A stretch of 64,000 bases of DNA. It comes from Paenibacillus plantarum. GTDB lineage: Bacteria > Bacillota > Bacilli > Paenibacillales > NBRC-103111. Location: contig NZ_WHNY01000067.1 in the NCBI RefSeq assembly GCF_013141695.1, positions 335,107 to 399,106 on the forward strand, in the 5' to 3' direction. Below the pieces are notes generated by a model. It was not told the DNA's origin. It worked only from the letters and a program-made list of their open reading frames with translations, and did no database searches. This document shows, one piece after another, positions 1-9,160 of this stretch (position 1 is the stretch's first letter; each line of letters starts with the position of its first letter). Both the position numbers and the translations under genes were made by a program.

Positions 1-57
1 ACACATAGCTACTCAACAAGCATCAAACTTGCCTCCATACACATAGCTACTCAACAA
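1..57. repeat. Two copies of a 38-bp-period direct repeat at the window edge
   Basis: The 19-bp string ACACATAGCTACTCAACAA occurs at 1-19 and again at 39-57. Each copy is followed by a shared ATCAAACTT-like tail, so the unit is about 38 bp. A weaker third copy (TTACTCAACGG) lies near 90-105. The array is cut by the window start, so its true length is unknown. It has no coding potential. Confidence 0.7.
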
Positions 58-133
58 ATATCAAACTTTCCCCTCAACTCACCTTTTTGTTACTCAACGG
101 ATACCGAAGGGCGCCCCCAGCGGTCCCCTCTCT

Positions 134-324
134 AATAAATGGAAAACATGTAGTTAAATTCAGCGTTTTAGTTCAAAAAATTAAATTAAATGGAAAACAT
201 GTAGTTAATAGTTAGCTTTTTACTTGAATCAGCGATTTCAGCTGAAAATAGCTGTAGGTTATCCAGTTAATGTGAAACAAAAGGTGATTTCCCCAGATTT
301 AGCTGTAGTTTTTCCAGTTATTGC
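134..324. repeat. Four palindromic intergenic modules (family A)
   Basis: Four related modules of about 27 bp start near 134, 184, 247 and 298. The first two share an exact 22-bp core (136-157 and 187-208) containing GGAAAACATGTAGTTAA. The last two have the form TAGCTGTAG, a short T-rich middle, then CCAGTTA. Each is an imperfect palindrome of the type TTAGMTG...CAKCTAA. Spacing within each pair is about 51 bp. Related modules recur at 20344-20533 and 44606-44633. The 70-aa reading frame through this region is a by-product of the repeats. Confidence 0.6.
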
Positions 325-491
325 TCAGCTGGAGCGCCGCATCAAATTCAGAAGAAAACCCACACATTCGCAGATTATCACAGTTAGGTTTGTCTATTTC
401 CCTCAATTTCCTCCCGGAATCCTCCTTGTAAACTAGCCAATCCCTTCATTTTATACATTAAAGACGGATTTATCTGTGTTTGCTCCTCAAT

Positions 492-562
492 AAAACAAAC
501 ATAAAAATAATTATTCAAAAACAAACAAAGATGTGTTAAGATGAAACCATCAAAAACAAACA
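492..562 (+). promoter_or_regulatory. Three AAAACAAACA boxes upstream of the rhamnose operon
   Basis: The 10-mer AAAACAAACA occurs at 492-501, 518-527 and 553-562, just upstream of rhaEW. It fits the complement of the TGTTTNWTTT motif described for LacR-type regulators of the DeoR family. The operon ends in a DeoR-family gene, so these are likely autoregulatory operators. An extended -10 like sequence (TGTGTTAAGAT, about 532-542) lies between the second and third boxes. The binding role is inferred. Confidence 0.5.
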
Positions 563-599
563 CATACACATGGGATGTAAAACTTAGGAGGGTACTTAA

Positions 600-2669
600 A
601 TGGTTGCGAATTTATGGGAAGCTTCAAAAGCGAATGCAGTATCGAAAGGTGTAGAAGAAATTGTTTATCGTTCTAATTTATTAGGCACAGATCGTGCTGT
701 ATGTAACTGGGGCGGCGGCAATACTTCTTACAAAACGATCGAGAAAGATTTCCGTGGTCGCGATGTTGAAGTGATGTGGGTTAAAGGCAGCGGTTCTGAC
801 CTTGGTACGATGAAAGCAAAGAATTTCACAGGTCTTCGCATGGAAGATATTCGTCCTTTGATCGAGCGTGATGAAATGTCTGATGAAGAAATGGTTGCTT
901 ACCTTGCAAACTGCATGATCGACAGCAAGCACCCGCGTGCTTCCATTGAGACACTTTTACATGCCTTCTTACCATTCAAAAACGTCGACCACACGCATCC
1001 AGATGCGATTATCTCGCTCTGCTGCGCACATAATGGACGTGAGCTTGCGAAAGAAATTTATGGCGATCGTTTCGTATGGGTACCTTATGTACGTCCTGGC
1101 TTTACACTTTCCAAAATGATCGCAGATGGCGTTCGCAACAATCCAAAAGCTGAGCTTGTTCTTATGGAGAAACATGGTCTAGTAACTTGGGGCGAAACGT
1201 CCGAAGAAAGCTACTTGAAAACAATCGCTATCATTAATGAAGCAGCAAGCTTCATCGAAGCTCGCGTGAACGAAGCGAACCTATATGGCGGCTCCAAATA
1301 CGAATCCCTTAGCGTAGAAGCTCGCAGCGAACTATTGGCTCAAGTTCTTCCGGTCGTACGCGGTGCGGTAAGCAACGAGAAGAAAATGATTCTCACGATT
1401 GACAGTGCAGACGATGTACTTCAATTTGTAAATAGCCGCGATGCTGCTGTTCTTTCCCAAGTTGGAGCAGCTTGCCCGGATCACCTTGTTCATACGAAAA
1501 TGAAGCCTCTATATATCGACTGGAATCCGACAACAGGTGATGCAGCTTCCTTGACTGAAGCACTTAAAGCCGGAATCGAAGCATACAAAGAAGAATACAA
1601 AGCCTATTTTGACCGTAACAAAAATGAAGGCGACGTTATCAACGAAGCGGCTCCACGTGTTATCCTTATTCCAGGAATCGGGATGATCAACACAGGTAAA
1701 AGCTGGGCAATGGCACAAATTAGCGGCGCGCTTTACCACCGTGCAATCTCCGTTATGAGAGGCGCTACAGCGCTTGGAACGTTCGTATCCTTAAGCGAAA
1801 ACGAATCCTACAATGTGGAGTACTGGCCACTTGAACTTTATAAATTGACACTTGCTCCTGCAGAAGCTGAGTTCTCCCGTCAAATCGCCTTCATCACTGG
1901 CGGCGCGGGCGGAATCGGAAGCGTTACAGCTCGTCAATTCCTCAAAGATGGCGCACACGTTGTGCTTGCTGACTTGAACCTTGAAGGTGCACAGAAGCTG
2001 GCAGCAGAACTTAACGAGCAATATGGCGAAAACAGAGCGATTGCTGTTCGCATGGACGTAACGAAAGAAGAAGAAGTTATTGCAGCGTTCCGCGAGTCCA
2101 TTCTTAGCTACGGCGGAATTGATATTATCGTGAACAACGCAGGTCTTGCGACTTCCAGTCCTTTTGACGAAACATCGCTTAAAGAGTGGAACCTGAATAT
2201 GAACGTCCTTAGCACAGGGTATTTCCTTGTAGCTAGAGAAGCATTTAAAATCATGAAAACACAAAAAGTTGGCGGCAGCATGGTATTCGTCGGCTCCAAA
2301 AACTCCGTATTTGCTGGGAAAAATGCTTCCGCATACTCGACTGCAAAAGCAGCAGAAATTCACTTGGCTCGTTGTATCGCAGCAGAAGGCGGCGAATTCG
2401 GTATCCGCGTGAACTCCGTATTGCCAGATGCCATTCTTCAAGGATCCGCGATTTGGAACTCCGGCTGGCGCAACGAGCGTGCGGCTGCATACGGAATCGA
2501 ACCGGATCAGTTGGAAGAGCACTACCGTAAGAGAACAACGTTGCTTGTGAACATTTTCCCGAAAGACGTTGCAGAAGCTATTGTGTACTTCGCTTCATCC
2601 AAAGCAGCTAAAACAACAGGTTGCATGATCACAGTTGACGGTGGCGTACCTGCTGCCTTCACACGCTAA
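600..2669 (+). CDS. rhaEW: Bifunctional rhamnulose-1-phosphate aldolase / L-lactaldehyde dehydrogenase
   Basis: This 689-aa two-domain enzyme should split L-rhamnulose 1-phosphate into dihydroxyacetone phosphate and L-lactaldehyde, then oxidise the lactaldehyde with NAD. The N-terminal class II aldolase domain (about residues 15-240) shows the likely metal ligands H121 and D130-H131-T-H133. The C-terminal short-chain dehydrogenase domain (about 425-689) has the Rossmann motif TGGAGGIGS near 432-440, NNAG near 511 and the catalytic YSTAK at 579-583. The same fusion exists in Bacillus subtilis as YuxG/RhaEW. Start ATG 600 follows TAGGAGGG at 585-592. It is the first gene of a four-gene operon; rhaI begins 27 bp downstream. 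Confidence 0.93.
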   Translation: MVANLWEASKANAVSKGVEEIVYRSNLLGTDRAVCNWGGGNTSYKTIEKDFRGRDVEVMWVKGSGSDLGTMKAKNFTGLRMEDIRPLIERDEMSDEEMVAYLANCMIDSKHPRASIETLLHAFLPFKNVDHTHPDAIISLCCAHNGRELAKEIYGDRFVWVPYVRPGFTLSKMIADGVRNNPKAELVLMEKHGLVTWGETSEESYLKTIAIINEAASFIEARVNEANLYGGSKYESLSVEARSELLAQVLPVVRGAVSNEKKMILTIDSADDVLQFVNSRDAAVLSQVGAACPDHLVHTKMKPLYIDWNPTTGDAASLTEALKAGIEAYKEEYKAYFDRNKNEGDVINEAAPRVILIPGIGMINTGKSWAMAQISGALYHRAISVMRGATALGTFVSLSENESYNVEYWPLELYKLTLAPAEAEFSRQIAFITGGAGGIGSVTARQFLKDGAHVVLADLNLEGAQKLAAELNEQYGENRAIAVRMDVTKEEEVIAAFRESILSYGGIDIIVNNAGLATSSPFDETSLKEWNLNMNVLSTGYFLVAREAFKIMKTQKVGGSMVFVGSKNSVFAGKNASAYSTAKAAEIHLARCIAAEGGEFGIRVNSVLPDAILQGSAIWNSGWRNERAAAYGIEPDQLEEHYRKRTTLLVNIFPKDVAEAIVYFASSKAAKTTGCMITVDGGVPAAFTR

Positions 2670-2696
2670 TTCATCTAATAGGAGGCCATAAAACCG

Positions 2697-3917
2697 ATGA
2701 GCGACAAAGCATACGCATTATTCGAAGAACAACAAGCCCTGAGAGGCATTGATATTGCAGCTGTCAAAGCGAAGCTGAAAGCATTGAAAGTTGAGACGCC
2801 TTCATGGGGTTACGGAGACTCAGGAACACGTTTCAAAGTCTATAAACAAACAGGCGTACCGCGTAATCCCTTCGAGAAATTCGAAGATGCGGCGCAAGTG
2901 CACAAGCTGACGGGTGCTTGCCCGTCGGTTGCCATCCACATCCCATGGGACAAAGTGGACGACTACGCAAAGCTGAAGCAACATGCTTCTGATCTAGGCG
3001 TTTCCATCGGTGCGGTGAACCCGAACCTTTTCCAAGAAGATGATTACATCTTCGGAAGTGTAACGAATTCAAACCCAGCAATCCGCCGTAAAGCGACGGA
3101 TCACTTACTTGAGTGCGTGGATATCGCTAAAGAGGTTGGTTCCGATGTTTTTAGCTTGTGGTTTGCTGACGGTTCCAACTACCCAGGTCAAGTGGATATC
3201 CGCGCTCGTAAAGCATGGATGTATGAGTCACTGAAAGAAATGTACAATGCGATGTCACCAAGCATGCGTATGTTGATCGAGTACAAGTTCTACGAGCCAG
3301 CTTTCTACCACACAGATCTAGCTGACTGGGGTATGGCATTCAATTTGGCGAACAAATTGGGTCCGCAAGCAGAAGTGCTTGTTGATACAGGACATCACCC
3401 GCAAGGAACGAACATTGAGCACATCGTGACGTACTTGTTGGATGAGAATAAACTAGGCGGCTTCCACTTCAACTCCCGTAAATATGGGGATGATGATCTG
3501 ATCGTTGGATCCGTGAATCCATATGAATTGTTCCTGATTTTCTATCAAATCATTGATGCAGCGAACGACAAGAATCCACTAATTCGTAAAGCATCTGACA
3601 ATATTGCCTACATGATCGACCAAAGCCATAACATTGAGCGTAAAATCCCAGCGATGCTTCGTTCAGTACTTAACGTACAAACGCAATACGCGAAAGCGCT
3701 TCTGATTAACCTTGAAGAAGTTCGTGCTGCACAAGCGAATCAAGATGTTCTTGGTGCTGAGGATGCGGTTCGTAAAGCTTTTGAATTCGATGTAACACCT
3801 CTGTTACAAGCAGTTCGTGAAGAAATCGGCGTGCCGGTTGATCCAATGAAAGCGTACTTAGAAAGCGGCTACGACGAGCAAATTAATGCGCGCGGCAAAG
3901 GCGGTGCAAGCTGGTGA
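2697..3917 (+). CDS. rhaI: L-rhamnose isomerase, RhaI type
   Basis: This 406-aa cytosolic TIM-barrel sugar isomerase should convert L-rhamnose to L-rhamnulose, the first step of the pathway. It resembles the RhaI subtype known from Pseudomonas stutzeri and Gram-positive bacteria more than the E. coli RhaA type, judged by overall sequence. Conserved segments visible include the acidic/aromatic stretch IEYKFYEPAFYH and VDTGHHPQGTN at about 229-239, which belong to the metal and substrate site of the family. Start ATG 2697 lies behind GGAGG of the short intergenic region. The stop codon overlaps the rhaB start by four bases, implying translational coupling. Confidence 0.92.
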   Translation: MSDKAYALFEEQQALRGIDIAAVKAKLKALKVETPSWGYGDSGTRFKVYKQTGVPRNPFEKFEDAAQVHKLTGACPSVAIHIPWDKVDDYAKLKQHASDLGVSIGAVNPNLFQEDDYIFGSVTNSNPAIRRKATDHLLECVDIAKEVGSDVFSLWFADGSNYPGQVDIRARKAWMYESLKEMYNAMSPSMRMLIEYKFYEPAFYHTDLADWGMAFNLANKLGPQAEVLVDTGHHPQGTNIEHIVTYLLDENKLGGFHFNSRKYGDDDLIVGSVNPYELFLIFYQIIDAANDKNPLIRKASDNIAYMIDQSHNIERKIPAMLRSVLNVQTQYAKALLINLEEVRAAQANQDVLGAEDAVRKAFEFDVTPLLQAVREEIGVPVDPMKAYLESGYDEQINARGKGGASW

Positions 3918-5413
3918 GTACCACTTCGACAGTTCTAGCCTTTGATTTGGGAGCAAGCAGCGGCAGAGCGATCGTCGGACGTCTTGATTCTGAAGCGGGC
4001 CGGATCACGATCGAGGAAATTCACCGCTTCTCCAATGATCCAGTGCAGGTGGGCAACCACCTTCACTGGGACATTTTGCGGTTGCTTCATGAGTTGAAGC
4101 AAGGCATTTTACAAACCAAGTATCTAGGCTACACGAATATCGAGAGTTTAGCGATTGATTCTTGGGCAGTTGATTTCGGACTGTTGGCTGCGAATGGTGA
4201 GCTGTTGGGAAATCCGTACCATTATCGGGACCACCATACGGACGGCATCATGAGTGAAGTCATGGATATCGTCGGACGCGAAAAGCTGTATGCGCTAACA
4301 GGGCTGCAGTTTTTGCAATTCAACTCCATTTTCCAGCTCTATGCCCTTCAAAAAAACAATCCAGAGCTACTCGACCGCGCGGCGACGTTTCTCATGATTC
4401 CAGACCTACTTCGCTACTTCCTAACAGGTGAAAAGCATAGCGAATTCTCGAATGCCACTACGACGCAGTTGTTTAATGCAACGAGCTTCACATGGGACGC
4501 ATCACTGATCGAGCAATTACGTCTTCCAGAAGACATCTTCTTGCCGCCAGTCGCTTCGGGGACTCGAGTTGGATCACTAAGTCCAGCTGTTTGTGAGGAA
4601 CTGGATGTTCCTTCTATTCCTGTTATCGCCGTTGGCGAGCATGATACCGCATCTGCGGTTGTCGCAGTTCCTGCGCTTGATGATGATTTCGCTTTTCTAA
4701 GCTGCGGGACATGGTCGTTGCTGGGAACTGAAACGGAGAAGCCTGTGCTCACGGAACAAGCCTTAGCGTGGAACTTCACGAATGAAGGCGGCGTGTACGG
4801 CACGAATCGCTTGTTGAAGAACATCATGGGGCTATGGCTGATTCAGGAATGCAAACGCGCATGGGAAAAAGAAGGCAAAACGGCCAGCTTTGCTGAGCTT
4901 GTGAAACAAGCGGAAACCGTGAAGCCATTCCAATTCTTCATCGATCCAGATGACGATATGTTCCTTAACCCAGCACATATGCCGAAACAAATCCAGCAAT
5001 ATTGTCGTGACACCGAACAAGCTGTTCCACAAACGGATGGTGAAATCGTACGTTGTATTATGGAAAGCCTTGCGCTGAAATATCGCTTCATCTTGGAGCG
5101 TACAGAGCAGCTTTCAGGCAAGACATACCGCGGACTTCACATCGTAGGTGGGGGCATCCAGAACGAGCTGCTTTGTCAGTTCACAGCGAGCGCTACACAG
5201 CGTGAGGTGTGGGCGGGGCCGGTAGAGGGTAGTGCCTTAGGAAACCTTGTAGTACAATGGATATCACTAGGGTATATCGCGAATTTGCGCGAAGCCAGGA
5301 AGCTGATTCGGAATTCGTTCCCAGTCAAGACGTATCATCCACAGGATGAGGCGGGTTGGCAGGCGGCGTATACATCGTTTTGTGATGTGGCCTCCCGATC
5401 GACGGTGAAATGA
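3914..5413 (+). CDS. rhaB: Rhamnulokinase
   Basis: This 499-aa FGGY-family carbohydrate kinase should phosphorylate L-rhamnulose with ATP to L-rhamnulose 1-phosphate. The first actin-like lobe starts with the phosphate-binding loop DLGASSGR (11-18). The second lobe holds GEHDTASAV (241-249), where D244 is the expected catalytic base, and a later GGGIQN nucleotide-binding motif. Length is usual for the family. It starts with GTG at 3914, overlapping the rhaI stop as GTGA, so no separate ribosome site is needed. No rhaM-type mutarotase gene is present in the cluster. Confidence 0.93.
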   Translation: MSTTSTVLAFDLGASSGRAIVGRLDSEAGRITIEEIHRFSNDPVQVGNHLHWDILRLLHELKQGILQTKYLGYTNIESLAIDSWAVDFGLLAANGELLGNPYHYRDHHTDGIMSEVMDIVGREKLYALTGLQFLQFNSIFQLYALQKNNPELLDRAATFLMIPDLLRYFLTGEKHSEFSNATTTQLFNATSFTWDASLIEQLRLPEDIFLPPVASGTRVGSLSPAVCEELDVPSIPVIAVGEHDTASAVVAVPALDDDFAFLSCGTWSLLGTETEKPVLTEQALAWNFTNEGGVYGTNRLLKNIMGLWLIQECKRAWEKEGKTASFAELVKQAETVKPFQFFIDPDDDMFLNPAHMPKQIQQYCRDTEQAVPQTDGEIVRCIMESLALKYRFILERTEQLSGKTYRGLHIVGGGIQNELLCQFTASATQREVWAGPVEGSALGNLVVQWISLGYIANLREARKLIRNSFPVKTYHPQDEAGWQAAYTSFCDVASRSTVK

Positions 5414-5423
5414 GGGGTTTACG

Positions 5424-6185
5424 ATGCTGGTAGCAGAAAGATGGCAGAGAATCGTTCAATTGGTTAATGAAAGAGGAAGCATCCGGGTGACCGAGTTAAG
5501 TGAGCTATGTCAGGTCACGGAAGAAACCATTCGACGTGACTTGGATCGCTTAGAAGCCGAAGGCAAGCTTATGCGCAGCCATGGCGGTGCGGTGAGTGTG
5601 AAGGAAGCGCAGACCGAAGTTCCTTTCATGGAGCGGGAGACGGCTCATGCGGATTTTAAGAATAGCATTGCGAAGGAAGCTGTTTCACATATTCAGGAGG
5701 GGGACCGCATCATTCTCGATGCGAGCACCACGGCTTGGTATATGGCGAAAATGATTCCCGATATGGCAATTACCATCATCACCAACTCGATGAAAGTTGC
5801 CTTGGAGGTAAGCGGCAAAGAGAAAATTCAAGTCATTTCCACCGGCGGCTTGCTTTCTCCGAAGTCTTTATCCTACGTAGGGCCCCTATCGGAGCGATCC
5901 TTGGATATGTACCATGCGCACAAGCTGTTCCTTTCATGCAAAGGGGTTCACGTGCAGCGCGGCATCAGCGAATCGAATGAGCTGCAAGCGTTGATTAAAC
6001 GCAAAATGATCAGCATTGCTGACGAAACCTATCTGCTCGCTGATCATAGTAAATTCGGCATGCAGGCTTTAACACAAGTTGCGGATTGGTCGGAGATTCA
6101 ACATGTCATTACGGATCGCATGACGAGCAAGGATGCGCTGGAGCGCATTCGTGATAAAGGCGTGCAAGTACGTCAATTGGATTAG
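5424..6185 (+). CDS. rhaR: DeoR-family transcriptional regulator of the rhamnose operon
   Basis: A 253-aa DeoR/GlpR-type repressor. The N-terminal winged helix (about residues 6-58) carries the family pattern TEETIRRDLDRLEAEGKL. The C-terminal sugar-phosphate sensing domain (about 75-235) contains ILDASTTAW and ISTGG, typical of DeoR C-terminal domains that bind phosphorylated sugars. In B. subtilis the rhamnose operon is controlled by a DeoR-family protein (RhaR/YulB) sensing rhamnulose 1-phosphate, so the same role is inferred from position. It lies 10 bp after rhaB and is followed directly by a terminator. The three AAAACAAACA boxes at 492-562 are its likely targets. Confidence 0.85.
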   Translation: MLVAERWQRIVQLVNERGSIRVTELSELCQVTEETIRRDLDRLEAEGKLMRSHGGAVSVKEAQTEVPFMERETAHADFKNSIAKEAVSHIQEGDRIILDASTTAWYMAKMIPDMAITIITNSMKVALEVSGKEKIQVISTGGLLSPKSLSYVGPLSERSLDMYHAHKLFLSCKGVHVQRGISESNELQALIKRKMISIADETYLLADHSKFGMQALTQVADWSEIQHVITDRMTSKDALERIRDKGVQVRQLD

Positions 6186-6195
6186 CAGTGCATGC

Positions 6196-6234
6196 ACAAA
6201 CAGCCGTCCCACGTATCGTGGGGCGGCTGTTTGT
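6196..6234. terminator. Terminator after rhaR, probably bidirectional
   Basis: Arms at 6196-6213 (ACAAACAGCCGTCCCACG) and 6217-6234 pair almost perfectly around a 3-nt loop, followed by a T-rich tail. It ends the rhamnose operon and also lies just after the stop of the convergent kinase gene at 6259. Confidence 0.85.
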
Positions 6235-6258
6235 TTGCTTGCTTGGTATAACGGTTAA

Positions 6259-9147
6259 TTACCCTTCATCTTCAGAAAGCAAGGGCAAGTGGAGCCGCAC
6301 GAGTGTTCCTCTGCCTAGCTGACTGTCGATATCCCAGGTAAAGCTGTCGTTGAAATACAAATGCAATCGCTGGAACACATTGATCAATCCAATGCCGGAA
6401 TCGTTAGTCTCCCGTTGCTCCTCTTCGATCAAGCGTAAATGTTGTAATTGTTCCATGCTCATCCCCGCGCCATTATCGAGAATTTCGATATGCATGTGGC
6501 TTCCATCGAGATACCCCTTGATCATCAGCAAACCGTCTGACTCTATCGTATCCAGGCCATGTACAATGGCGTTTTCTACGATCGGTTGCAAAATCAATTT
6601 GACCGTTAAGGAAGATTGAAGCTCATCGGAGACATCCCAAATCACAATGAAACGATTTTTTGCTCTAATTTTTTGAATCCGCAAGTACTGTTCGAGGTGG
6701 TCCAGCTCTTCAGACATGCGAACTAAGCCACTTTTTTTGCTAATGCTTCCTCGGAAAAATTGCCCCAGTGCGGTTGTCATTTCAACGATTTCGCCTGCAC
6801 CCTGTCGGAAGGCCATCCATTTAATCGACTCCAGCGTGTTGTATAAGAAGTGCGGGTTAATTTGCTGCTGCAAGGCATGGAGCTGGGCTTCTTTCTCCAG
6901 GAACATGAGCTCCTTCTCGCGAATTTTCGATTGATAGTTTTCGGTAATTAACTCGTTCAAGCGCTTGATCATATTGTTAAAATGGCGGGCTAGACTCGCA
7001 ATTTCGTCTCGGCCTTTGTGATTCATCCTTGCTTCAAAATTACCCTCATTCACTTCATGCATCAAGTTCTGCAGCTTCCGCAGCGGTTTGCTGATTAGAC
7101 TAGAGATCAGTGTTGCGATAAGCATAATCAGGATTCCAAACAGAACGAAGAAAGCTGCGCTGTACCAGACAAGAGTGAACACCTTTTTCTTCAATTCATC
7201 CGAAGGGACAATGCCGACCATTTTTACACCAAAGTAGGAGGCAGTATCGTAGAAAACCATATAACGTTTATTGCCCGCGTTTTTGAAATAGGAACCGCTC
7301 GTCTGCTGCATCATCTCCGTTACGAGGGGGTCTTCCTTCTCCAAGACATGTGACGTGAGGTCGTCGTTGTCATGGGACAGAATAGTTCCATTTGCATCGA
7401 TCAGAAAGAAATAACCAGAATCTCCGATGCGAATCGTTCGGAAAATATTATTCAGCACGTCCTGTTCCACATTGACAATTAAGTACCCTAGCTGAGATCC
7501 GAGATTGGATACGCTAGAACTGCTAATTTTCCGGGCAAATGTGAGTACTGGGGTCATGTACAGATTGCGATAGGTGCCGATGAGCTGCAACTCACCTGAG
7601 CTATTATCGAGCTTCTCAAAAACACGAGGATCGGTCTTCGAAATCGGAACCGTGCCTGCATACATGCCAGAGTAAATCCGCTCACGGGACCGGTTGTAGA
7701 GTTCCATGGAAAGAAACTCCCTTTTCCGTTGTTTGATATTGCCGAATTGAAGCTCGAGCAACATATTATCAGTAGGTTGTAACGAAGTCGTTTCCGATTT
7801 ACGCATTGTTTGTTGGACTTCTGGATGATAAATTAACTGCTGGGTTAATCTGTCATAGTTTTTCAAACTGTAATTGATATTCCGTTTAACTTGTTGTATC
7901 GTGCTTTCTGTAAGCTGCATCACCTTATTTTGATAATTGTCATAATGAACGTAGGTCAATAGCAGGACAAACAGTAAGTTGGGTACAAAGGTGGTCAGGA
8001 CAAAATAGGCAATGAGCTTCGATCGCACACGATAATTAGGGAGAATGATTCGCGGTTCAAGAGGCTCTCGTTCGTCCAGCGCACCAATTCCCGCGGATAA
8101 TCCTTGTGATAATTCAAACAACGGCTTGGATAAGGTTCCAGCAAACCAAAACGACAGGATCAGGACAAAGACTAGCGTGCCCAATCCGAAAAAGAATACG
8201 AGAGAGTGTGTACCGCCCTTGCCTGTTAAGATCGAAGAGATAGGGAATTCACTCATAAGTTCGAACGGGTAGGAGGACAGTTGAAAATGAGTGACCAACA
8301 CTTTACTACCGTTTTTTTGAATGATTTTATAGGAAGTATCATCAGATTGCTGGGAAGCTGGGAAGATTTCTTTGTCCAAGCCAGTAGATTTATTGCTCCA
8401 AATAGGCAAATGTTGATTGGTCAGCAACTGTAGCGTCTCATCAGCATCCGTGCTGTTAAATACCTCTTTAGCGAATTCTGGGATGTTAAAGGTTACCACC
8501 AAGGTACCGATCGTCTCATTTTCCAGCCGGATTGGACGGTAATAAGCAATGCGATGATCAAGCATGTTAGCTAATGCCTTCTCGTCGAAGCCAGTGGTGA
8601 GAGGTGCGCCCGAGACATTGTAATAAAACGGAACACCCTCCTGCTGTTTATAGAGATAAGCTGCACTTACATTTAGCCATTGAATAAAATTAAAATCAGT
8701 CCCTGCGTATTTGCCGCCTTCATTATATTCATACTGATAGACCAGATTGTTTTTACCTAAAATCATAATTTTGTCGATATAATCGTGGTATAACAACGTA
8801 TCAGTAATTTCGCTCGTCAGTGTCTGCACGCGTTGCCCAATTTGGCTGAAATCGTTCTGTGGGAACGGTTCATCGACTGCTTTTTGAATCGAAGCTTCGT
8901 TGACAAGCTTGTTCGTATTGGCATCCAAATCCGCGAAAAGGAATTTGAAGTAATTTGCCGTTTGCTTAAACTCATTGACTTGATACTCTGCTTTTTCTTG
9001 TACGATAAGTCGACTTACAAAGCTTTCGGACAACCAATAAAAGGCAGTAGCTAACGTTAACGTGAGCAGCACCGAACAGAAGAGCAGTTTTTTACGAATC
9101 GAATGATTATAGAGAAAGCTTTTGAGAAGCAGCTTCAAACGTTCCAT
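6259..9147 (-). CDS. Sensor histidine kinase with two tandem sensor modules
   Basis: A YesM-type (HisKA_7TM-like/HPK8) kinase of 962 aa, far longer than the usual ~600. There are four membrane segments: about 20-42, 313-337, 376-400 and 662-685. These enclose two extracellular sensor regions; the second has a Cache-like stretch, FFLIDANGTILSHDND. A HAMP domain follows at about 685-735. The catalytic part shows the phospho-acceptor motif NPHFLYNT with H766, DNGAGMS near 888 and GIGL near 916. The partner response regulator lies 13 bp upstream in the same transcript. It probably controls the divergent ABC importer and glycosidase genes. The ligand is unknown; a sugar or polysaccharide fragment is inferred from the neighbours. 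Confidence 0.88.
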   Translation of the reverse strand: MERLKLLLKSFLYNHSIRKKLLFCSVLLTLTLATAFYWLSESFVSRLIVQEKAEYQVNEFKQTANYFKFLFADLDANTNKLVNEASIQKAVDEPFPQNDFSQIGQRVQTLTSEITDTLLYHDYIDKIMILGKNNLVYQYEYNEGGKYAGTDFNFIQWLNVSAAYLYKQQEGVPFYYNVSGAPLTTGFDEKALANMLDHRIAYYRPIRLENETIGTLVVTFNIPEFAKEVFNSTDADETLQLLTNQHLPIWSNKSTGLDKEIFPASQQSDDTSYKIIQKNGSKVLVTHFQLSSYPFELMSEFPISSILTGKGGTHSLVFFFGLGTLVFVLILSFWFAGTLSKPLFELSQGLSAGIGALDEREPLEPRIILPNYRVRSKLIAYFVLTTFVPNLLFVLLLTYVHYDNYQNKVMQLTESTIQQVKRNINYSLKNYDRLTQQLIYHPEVQQTMRKSETTSLQPTDNMLLELQFGNIKQRKREFLSMELYNRSRERIYSGMYAGTVPISKTDPRVFEKLDNSSGELQLIGTYRNLYMTPVLTFARKISSSSVSNLGSQLGYLIVNVEQDVLNNIFRTIRIGDSGYFFLIDANGTILSHDNDDLTSHVLEKEDPLVTEMMQQTSGSYFKNAGNKRYMVFYDTASYFGVKMVGIVPSDELKKKVFTLVWYSAAFFVLFGILIMLIATLISSLISKPLRKLQNLMHEVNEGNFEARMNHKGRDEIASLARHFNNMIKRLNELITENYQSKIREKELMFLEKEAQLHALQQQINPHFLYNTLESIKWMAFRQGAGEIVEMTTALGQFFRGSISKKSGLVRMSEELDHLEQYLRIQKIRAKNRFIVIWDVSDELQSSLTVKLILQPIVENAIVHGLDTIESDGLLMIKGYLDGSHMHIEILDNGAGMSMEQLQHLRLIEEEQRETNDSGIGLINVFQRLHLYFNDSFTWDIDSQLGRGTLVRLHLPLLSEDEG

Positions 9148-9160
9148 GGTGGCACCGCTT

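Noticed and set aside
224..436. 70-aa plus-strand frame in the left intergenic region
   Set aside because: It runs through two of the palindromic modules, has no ribosome site, and its composition follows the repeats.
1791..2522. 243-aa minus-strand frame inside rhaEW
   Set aside because: It is antisense to conserved aldolase/dehydrogenase coding sequence, is cysteine- and phenylalanine-rich, and has no ribosome site.
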